From Desulfarculus baarsii DSM 2075 (GTDB taxonomy: Bacteria; Desulfobacterota; Desulfarculia; Desulfarculales; Desulfarculaceae), in NCBI RefSeq assembly GCF_000143965.1, contig NC_014365.1:585501-649500 (forward strand): a DNA stretch of 64,000 nt, written 5' to 3'. This document shows, in pieces, positions 59,007-64,000 of the stretch; within the stretch, counting starts at the first letter, position 1, and each line of letters starts with the position of its first letter. The notes under the pieces were generated by a model. That model was not told the origin of the DNA. It saw nothing but the letters and a program-made list of their open reading frames with translations, and did not search any database. Both the position numbers and the translations under genes were made by a program.

Positions 59007-60632
59007 ATGGCAACCAAACTTAGCGCAGACGTGCTGGGCAACATCGATCACAAGCCGCCCAAGCAGGGGTGGATGGACACCAAGCCCGAGTTCCTGCCCG
59101 GCACCTACCTTTATCCGGTCAACCCCGAGTCCTTGAAGGCCATCGGCGCGCCGGGCGCCCGCGAGTGGAACCCCACCGAATCCGACTGGAAGCTGCCCGC
59201 CGACTGGCAAGGCACGATCAAGGCCGGCATCAAGGACCGCCTCAATCGTTTCCGCAGCTTCAAGCTGTTCATGGACATCTGTGTGCGCTGTGGCGCCTGC
59301 GCCGACAAGTGCCACTTCTTCATCGGCACCGGCGACCCCAAGAACATGCCCGTGCTGCGGGCCGAGCTGCTGCGCTCGGTCTATCGCCAGGACTTCACGG
59401 CCCTGGGCAAGGTCTTCAAGAAGATGGCCGGCGGCCGCCCGCTGACCGAAGAGGTGATCAAGGAGTGGTTCTACTACTTCTTCCAGTGCACCGAGTGTCG
59501 TCGTTGCAGCCTGTTCTGCCCCTACGGCATCGACACCGCCGAGATCACCATCATCGCCCGCGAGCTATTGAACCTCATCGGCTGCCAGATCGACTGGATC
59601 GGCACGCCGGTGGCCAACTGCAACCGCACCGGCAACCACTTGGGCCTGCAACCCCACACCTATAAAGAAAACGTCGAGTATCTCCTGGACGACATCGAGG
59701 AGTACGCCGGCGTGCGCATCGAGCCCAGCTTCAACCGCAAGGGCGCCGAGATCCTCTTCGTCACGCCTTCGGGCGACGTCTTCGCCGAGCCGGGCATCTT
59801 CACCTTCATGGGCTACCTGATGCTCTTCGAGCACATCGGCCTGGACTACACCTGGAGCACCTACGCCTCCGAGGGCGGCAACTTCGGCTTCTTCACCAGC
59901 CACGAGACCATGCGCAAGCTCAACCGCAAGATGTACGCCGAGGCCGAGCGCCTGGGCGTCAAGTGGATCCTGGGCGGCGAGTGTGGCCACATGTGGCGCG
60001 TGGTCAACCAATACATGGACACCCTGAACGGCCCGGCCACCTTCCTCGAAAAACCCAAGAGCCCCATCACCGGCACGGTTTTCGATAACGCGGCCTCGAC
60101 CAAGATGGTCCACATCACCGAGTTCACCGCCGACCTGATCAAAAACAACAAGCTCAAGCTCGACCCCAGCCGCAACGACCACCTCAAGGTGACCTTCCAC
60201 GATTCGTGCAACGTCGCCCGCGGCATGGGCATGTTCGAGGAGCCCCGCTACGTCTTGCAGAACGTCTGCAACAACTTCTACGAGATGCCGCCCCAGACCA
60301 CCCGCGAGCAGACCTTCTGCTGCGGCAGCGGTTCGGGCCTCAACGCCGGCGAATACCTCGAAATGCGCCTGCGCGGCGGCCTGCCCCGGGCCAACGCGGT
60401 CAAGGCGGTCCACGAGGAGCACGGCGTCAACATGCTCTCGTGCGTCTGCGCCATCGACCGCGCGGTCTTCCCGGCGCTGATGGACTTCTGGGTGCCCGGC
60501 GTGGCCGTGGCCGGCGTCAGCGAGCTGGTGGCCAACGCCTTGGTCATGGACGGCGAAAACGAACGCGAATACAACCTCCGCGGCGAGGAAATCCCCACCG
60601 CCGGGGACGACGACGCCGGAGAGGAGGAGTAA
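59007..60632 (+). CDS. dsrK: DsrK, HdrD-like catalytic subunit of the Dsr complex
   Basis: 541 residues. Two [4Fe-4S] ferredoxin sites: 'CVRCGACADKCHF' (C92, C95, C98, C102) and 'CTECRRCSLFCPYG' (C161, C164, C167, C171). CCG-type domain with 'TFCCGSGSGL' and 'HDSCNVARGMG', as in heterodisulfide reductase HdrD, provides the special cluster that reduces the DsrC trisulfide. Cytoplasmic side of the membrane, bound to DsrM. RBS in the dsrM-dsrK junction (GGAGAAGGAATAGCC). All expected cysteines are present. Confidence 0.97.
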   Translation: MATKLSADVLGNIDHKPPKQGWMDTKPEFLPGTYLYPVNPESLKAIGAPGAREWNPTESDWKLPADWQGTIKAGIKDRLNRFRSFKLFMDICVRCGACADKCHFFIGTGDPKNMPVLRAELLRSVYRQDFTALGKVFKKMAGGRPLTEEVIKEWFYYFFQCTECRRCSLFCPYGIDTAEITIIARELLNLIGCQIDWIGTPVANCNRTGNHLGLQPHTYKENVEYLLDDIEEYAGVRIEPSFNRKGAEILFVTPSGDVFAEPGIFTFMGYLMLFEHIGLDYTWSTYASEGGNFGFFTSHETMRKLNRKMYAEAERLGVKWILGGECGHMWRVVNQYMDTLNGPATFLEKPKSPITGTVFDNAASTKMVHITEFTADLIKNNKLKLDPSRNDHLKVTFHDSCNVARGMGMFEEPRYVLQNVCNNFYEMPPQTTREQTFCCGSGSGLNAGEYLEMRLRGGLPRANAVKAVHEEHGVNMLSCVCAIDRAVFPALMDFWVPGVAVAGVSELVANALVMDGENEREYNLRGEEIPTAGDDDAGEEE

Positions 60633-60635
60633 GCC

Positions 60636-61058
60636 ATGCTCTACGATTCCAAGCCGATCATCACCGGGATCGTCGTCTTCCTGGTGATCTTCACCTACCC
60701 GCTGTGGTCCAACGTGGGCAGCGCCTCCCAGCCGCCCAAGCCCGACGCCAAACCGGCCGTGGCCATGGCCGCCAAGCTCAATCTGCCCGCCACCTGCGTG
60801 GTCGACAAAGAGTACATGCGCACCTCGCACATGGTGCTGCTGGATCAGTGGCGCGAGCACGTGGTGCGCGGCGAGGACCGCCTCTTCACCACCGAAAACG
60901 CCGACGGCCAGGTGGTGGCCCAATACAAGATGAGCCTGACCAGCAACTGCATGAAGTGTCACAGCAACAAGAAGGAATTCTGCGATAGCTGCCACAACTA
61001 TCTGGCCGTGACCCCTTATTGCTGGGACTGCCACCTTGAGCCCAAGGAGGTGAAGTGA
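60636..61058 (+). CDS. dsrJ: DsrJ, triheme cytochrome c
   Basis: 140 residues. Uncleaved signal anchor (~8-28) and three CxxCH heme-binding sites: CMKCH (105-109), CDSCH (116-120), CWDCH (129-133). Cys54 in 'PATCVVDKEYMRTSHMV' matches the position of the conserved Cys that gives one heme the unusual His/Cys ligation in DsrJ proteins. Periplasmic electron carrier of the complex. The stop overlaps the dsrO ATG by one base. Confidence 0.95.
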   Translation: MLYDSKPIITGIVVFLVIFTYPLWSNVGSASQPPKPDAKPAVAMAAKLNLPATCVVDKEYMRTSHMVLLDQWREHVVRGEDRLFTTENADGQVVAQYKMSLTSNCMKCHSNKKEFCDSCHNYLAVTPYCWDCHLEPKEVK

Positions 61059-61897
61059 TGTCCTGGGATAGAAGGAAATTCCTCAAGGCCGCTGGCGTGG
61101 GCGCGCTGGCGGGGATGGGCTGGCAGCTTCTGCGGCCCGGCGCGCTGGACGCCGCCGAGCTGATCGGCAAATACTCGCCCAATCCCTCGCAACTGGCCGT
61201 CAAGCCCGGCGGCAACTGGGGCATGGCCATCGACCTGACCAAACTCGACGACGCCGCCCGCCAGGCCGCCGCCGAGGCCTGCAACATCGAGCACAACGTG
61301 CCCCACTACGTCGACGCCGAGGGCAAGGCCAGCAAGCAGGACATCAAGTGGATCTGGGAGGCCGAGTTCGACCAGGCCTTCGTCGAGACCGAAAACCCCT
61401 ACGCGCCCAGCGCCGTGCTGCACAACAAGGTGCTGGTGCTGTGCAACCACTGCCAGAACCCGCCCTGCGTGCGCGTCTGCCCGACCCAGGCCACCTTCAA
61501 GCGCGAAGACGGCATCGTCATGATGGACATGCACCGCTGCATCGGTTGCCGTTTCTGCATGGCCGCCTGCCCTTACGGCTCGCGTTCGTTCAACTTCAAA
61601 GACCCCCGCGCCGCCTACTTCAACGAAAAAGACCCCAAGACCGGCCAACCCCGGCTCCAGGAAGTCACTTCCGAATACCCCACCCGCACCAAGGGCGTGG
61701 TCGAGAAGTGCACCTTCTGCGCCGAGCGCCTGGCCGTGGGGCTCCAGCCGGCCTGCGTGGCCGCCGCTCCCGGCGTGATGTTCTTTGGCGACATGAGCGA
61801 CGCCGGCTCGCCGGTGCGCGCCCAGTTGAACAAGCGCTTCAGCATTAGGCGTAAACCCAACCTGGGCACCGAGCCCCAGGTCTTTTATCTGATTTAG
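61058..61897 (+). CDS. dsrO: DsrO, periplasmic iron-sulfur subunit
   Basis: 279 residues. Twin-arginine signal 'MSWDRRKFLKAAGVGALAGM'. Ferredoxin-like clusters in 'LCNHCQNPPCVRVCPTQATF', 'HRCIGCRFCMAACPYG' and 'KCTFCAERLAVG', the pattern of HmcB/DsrO-type proteins that hold several [4Fe-4S] clusters. It sits on the periplasmic side and connects DsrJ to DsrP. ATG at 61058 preceded by AAGGAGGTG. Confidence 0.95.
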   Translation: MSWDRRKFLKAAGVGALAGMGWQLLRPGALDAAELIGKYSPNPSQLAVKPGGNWGMAIDLTKLDDAARQAAAEACNIEHNVPHYVDAEGKASKQDIKWIWEAEFDQAFVETENPYAPSAVLHNKVLVLCNHCQNPPCVRVCPTQATFKREDGIVMMDMHRCIGCRFCMAACPYGSRSFNFKDPRAAYFNEKDPKTGQPRLQEVTSEYPTRTKGVVEKCTFCAERLAVGLQPACVAAAPGVMFFGDMSDAGSPVRAQLNKRFSIRRKPNLGTEPQVFYLI

Positions 61898-61905
61898 GGG
61901 ATGTC

Positions 61906-63063
61906 ATGCTTGATCTGGCACTGAAAGGAAGCAAGCGCTACTGGGGATGGCTGGTGCTTCTGCTGGTCATCATCGGCGCCGGCTTCGGAGCGTACGTGGT
62001 CCAGGCCATCGAGGGCCTGACGATCACCGGCATGAGCCGCGACGTGTCGTGGGGCTTCTATATCGCCCAGCTCACCTTCCTGGTCGGCGTGGCCGCCTCG
62101 GCGGTGATGCTGGTGCTGCCCTACTACCTGCACCACTACAAAACCTTTGGCCGCATCACCATCTTGGGCGAGTTTTTGGCCATCGGCGCGGTGACGATGT
62201 GCCTGCTCTTCGTCATCGTCGACCTGGGCAAGCCCGAGCGGCTGATGAACGTCATCCTGCACCCCACGCCCAACTCGGTGCTGTTCTGGGACATGGTGGT
62301 GCTAAACGTCTACCTGTTCCTCAACCTGATCATCGGCTGGTGCACCCTGGAGTGCGAGCGCAAGGACGTGCCGCCGCCCGCCTGGGTCAAGCCGCTGATA
62401 TACCTGTCGATTCCCTGGGCCGTCTCCATCCACACCGTCACGGCCTTCCTCTATGCCGGCCTGCCCGGCCGCGGCTTCTGGCTGACGGCGATCATGGCCC
62501 CGCGCTTTCTGGTTTCGGCCTTTGCCGCCGGCCCGGCCGTGCTGATCCTGCTCTCCATGCTGGTGCGCAAGATCTCCAAGTTCGACCCCGGCAAGGAGGC
62601 CATCCAGACCCTGTCCAAGATCGTGACTTACTGCATCATCCTGCACCTGTTCTTCTTCGGGCTGGAGTGCTTCACGGTCTTCTACAGCAACATGCCCAGC
62701 CACATGAGCCACATTATCTATCTCTACTTCGGCTACCACGGCTTCAACACCATGGTGCCCTTCATGTGGACGGCCCTGCTCTGCGGCCTGACCGCCATCG
62801 GCATGCTCATCGTGCCCAAATGGCGGCAGAATGAAAAGCTCCTGGCCATCGCCTGCGTGCTGGTGTTCATCTGCACCTACATCGACAAGGGCATGGGCAT
62901 GATGGCCGGCGGTTTCGTGCCCAACCCCCTGCACGAGATCACCGAATACCTGCCCACCGGCCTGGAGCTGACCATCAGCGCCGGCGTCTACGCCCTGGGC
63001 ATCCTCATCGTCACCGTGCTCTACAAGGTGGCCCTGACCATCAAGGAAGAACGGGGCGAATAG
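61906..63063 (+). CDS. dsrP: DsrP, NrfD-like membrane subunit
   Basis: 385 residues with about ten transmembrane helices (NrfD/PsrC family): first 'YWGWLVLLLVIIGAGFGAYV', last at ~352-374. It contains conserved polar residues in helices that handle menaquinone and probably protons. It completes the DsrMKJOP complex, with DsrO as its periplasmic partner. RBS AGGGGATG; ATG at 61906. Followed by a strong terminator 26 bases after the stop. Confidence 0.95.
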   Translation: MLDLALKGSKRYWGWLVLLLVIIGAGFGAYVVQAIEGLTITGMSRDVSWGFYIAQLTFLVGVAASAVMLVLPYYLHHYKTFGRITILGEFLAIGAVTMCLLFVIVDLGKPERLMNVILHPTPNSVLFWDMVVLNVYLFLNLIIGWCTLECERKDVPPPAWVKPLIYLSIPWAVSIHTVTAFLYAGLPGRGFWLTAIMAPRFLVSAFAAGPAVLILLSMLVRKISKFDPGKEAIQTLSKIVTYCIILHLFFFGLECFTVFYSNMPSHMSHIIYLYFGYHGFNTMVPFMWTALLCGLTAIGMLIVPKWRQNEKLLAIACVLVFICTYIDKGMGMMAGGFVPNPLHEITEYLPTGLELTISAGVYALGILIVTVLYKVALTIKEERGE

Positions 63064-63089
63064 CGCCCTTTCCCACGCGCATAAGCGAC

Positions 63090-63126
63090 CGGGCCCTCTC
63101 CGACCAGCGGGGAGGGCCCGTTTTAT
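63090..63126 (+). terminator. Terminator of the dsr operon
   Basis: CGGGCCCTC and GAGGGCCCG form a 9-bp perfect core (longer with TCC/GGG) with a 13-base loop, followed by TTTTATT. It ends dsrMKJOP and faces the convergent PPC gene. Confidence 0.9.
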
Positions 63127-63144
63127 TGGCCGAACGACAGGCCT

Positions 63145-63579
63145 TCAGGGCTTGCCCCACAGGTTGAGGCCGGTCTCGGGATCGGGCACGCGTTGCAGGG
63201 GGATCTCGGTGAAAAACTTCTGGATGATATACTCGCAGGCAAAGACCTTGCAGCCCTCGGCCAAATGCCCGCCCAAAACGTGGCCCTCGGCGTTGGCCAG
63301 GCCCAGGTGGGCGTGGACCATGGGCGCGCCCTCGTAGAGCGACGCGTTGCCCAAGAGCGAAACGATCTCGCGGTGGTCGTTGCCGGTCAGGAACTCGTAC
63401 TCGTGGGCTTGCTGGTCGTAGTAACCCACGCGCCACTGGCTCAGCGCGCCGATGGCGCTGATCTGGGCGTGATAGATGGTGTGCTCGCGGCAGATGTTGG
63501 TCAGCTCGGCCAACAAGTCGCAACCGTGGGGCAGCCGGCCCATGTAGACCGGGCCGACCCGCATTCGCAGCATGGTCAT
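63145..63579 (-). CDS. PPC/DUF296 domain protein
   Basis: 144 residues. The PPC fold signature is visible: 'DLLAELTNICREHTIYHAQI' and 'VHAHLGLANAEGHVLGGHLA' with three conserved His (H-A-H, G-G-H) that bind zinc in archaeal and bacterial homologues. Often trimeric; function unknown, sometimes DNA-associated. RBS AGAGGAC. It follows the phosphoglycerate mutase gene on the same strand. Confidence 0.87.
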   Translation of the reverse strand: MTMLRMRVGPVYMGRLPHGCDLLAELTNICREHTIYHAQISAIGALSQWRVGYYDQQAHEYEFLTGNDHREIVSLLGNASLYEGAPMVHAHLGLANAEGHVLGGHLAEGCKVFACEYIIQKFFTEIPLQRVPDPETGLNLWGKP

Positions 63580-63671
63580 GGCGTCCTCTCCGCGAAAGGC
63601 CAAAAAAGCGTCTGGCGGCGGCCGGAATTGGCGGCCACCAGGCCCAATGTAGCAGAAACGGCGCGGCGCGG

Positions 63672-64000
63672 CTAGGGCAAGGCCTGGGCGCGGTCCTGAT
63701 CCAGGTAGGCCCGATCGAGGACGCTCAGGTCGGCGGCCAGGCGGTAGACCAGGGGGTTGCCGGTGGGTATCTCCAGGTTGACGATATCGGCGTCGCTCAC
63801 ATGGTCGAGGTGCTTGACCAGGGCGCGCAGGCTGTTGCCGTGGGCGGCGACGACGACGTCCTGGCCCATGCGCAGGCGCGGCTCGATGGCCCGGGTCCAA
63901 TAAGGCAGCACGCGGCCCAGGGTGTCCTTGAGCGATTCGCCGCCGGGCAGCAGGGCCGTCTCCACGCCGCGATAGCGACGATCGAAGCGCGGATGACGCG
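63672..64000 (-). CDS. gpmA: 2,3-bisphosphoglycerate-dependent phosphoglycerate mutase, C-terminal part
   Basis: The C-terminal ~109 codons; the N-terminus lies beyond the right edge. 'GGESLKDTLGRVLPYWTRAI', 'VVVAAHGNSLRALVKHLD' (catalytic second His in AAHGNSLR) and 'NLEIPTGNPLVYRL' are diagnostic of GpmA. It interconverts 3- and 2-phosphoglycerate. The His needed for phosphorylation (RHG) is in the missing part. Unlike most residues, no anomaly is visible. Confidence 0.93.
   Translation of the reverse strand, partial: RHPRFDRRYRGVETALLPGGESLKDTLGRVLPYWTRAIEPRLRMGQDVVVAAHGNSLRALVKHLDHVSDADIVNLEIPTGNPLVYRLAADLSVLDRAYLDQDRAQALP

Noticed and set aside
59565-61034. 489-codon minus-strand frame opposite dsrK/dsrJ
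   Set aside because: DsrK cysteine motifs and the heme motifs of DsrJ establish the plus strand.
1-64000. Selenoprotein genes (in-frame TGA) suggested by selA
   Set aside because: I saw no gene in the window broken by a TGA at a plausible Sec position; all recognised genes are intact.
1-64000. tRNA, rRNA, CRISPR arrays and transposases
   Set aside because: No cloverleaf, spacer-repeat array or transposase motifs were noticed; the only mobile-like segment is the AT-rich nuclease island.

Overview
The window is about 66% G+C by eye, densely coded and organised in short operons. It ends with a complete dsrMKJOP operon, the membrane complex of dissimilatory sulfate reducers. It also carries selA, a feo operon, three methyl-accepting chemotaxis proteins and 2-hydroxyacyl-CoA dehydratase/benzoyl-CoA reductase-type enzymes. 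Together these suggest an anaerobic, sulfate-reducing deltaproteobacterium (Desulfobacterota), plausibly near Desulfarculus. The lineage is inferred from gene content and composition, not from a marker-gene search. I see no rRNA, tRNA, CRISPR array or insertion sequence.

Layout, left to right. 1-2.8 kb: minus-strand operon of a Nudix hydrolase, selA and a GGDEF-like protein cut by the left edge. 2.9-10.6 kb: CheX-like, YggT and PilZ proteins, a secreted TPR protein and a periplasmic rhodanese, glycerate 2-kinase joined to two oligopeptide-type ABC ATPases, ZnuA and a small Cys-rich protein. 10.8-16 kb: a chemoreceptor, membrane and TIM-barrel proteins, small unknowns and a SlyD-like isomerase. 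16.1-19.1 kb: a three-gene ABC-2 exporter. 19.1-27.1 kb: crotonase, methyltransferase, quinone reductase, NYN/LOTUS protein, cysS, ispDF, a DUF309 protein and gap. 27.2-33.6 kb: a second chemoreceptor, a PflX-like radical SAM protein and two cyclic-di-GMP proteins.

33.7-45.1 kb is the most interesting part. A minus-strand feoA-feoB operon ends with two secreted proteins (a Cys-containing 105-residue protein and a DUF4198 protein). Divergent from it runs a seven- to eight-gene operon with two unusual P1B-type ATPases, a Cys-less HMA-like protein, four small hydrophobic or low-complexity proteins, and a protein built of FeoA-like domains. Its composition resembles the ferrosome (fez) clusters that build intracellular iron-storage organelles. 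A near-consensus promoter and a perfect 16-bp palindrome lie in the divergent intergenic region.

45.5-57 kb: a Cache-type chemoreceptor with a structured leader, a polyprenyl diphosphate synthase, an AT-rich island holding one composite zinc-ribbon/GIY-YIG/HNH-like protein, a periplasmic beta-carbonic anhydrase inside a rearranged region with duplicated fragments, a 2-hydroxyacyl-CoA dehydratase-like set, a HAD phosphatase and a VOC protein. 57.3-63.1 kb: an RsbRD-like protein and dsrMKJOP, closed by a strong terminator. The right edge holds a PPC/DUF296 protein and a truncated phosphoglycerate mutase gene.

Gene starts were chosen by in-frame start codon, Shine-Dalgarno sequence and fit to family length. 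No database search was run, so family names come from recognised motifs.
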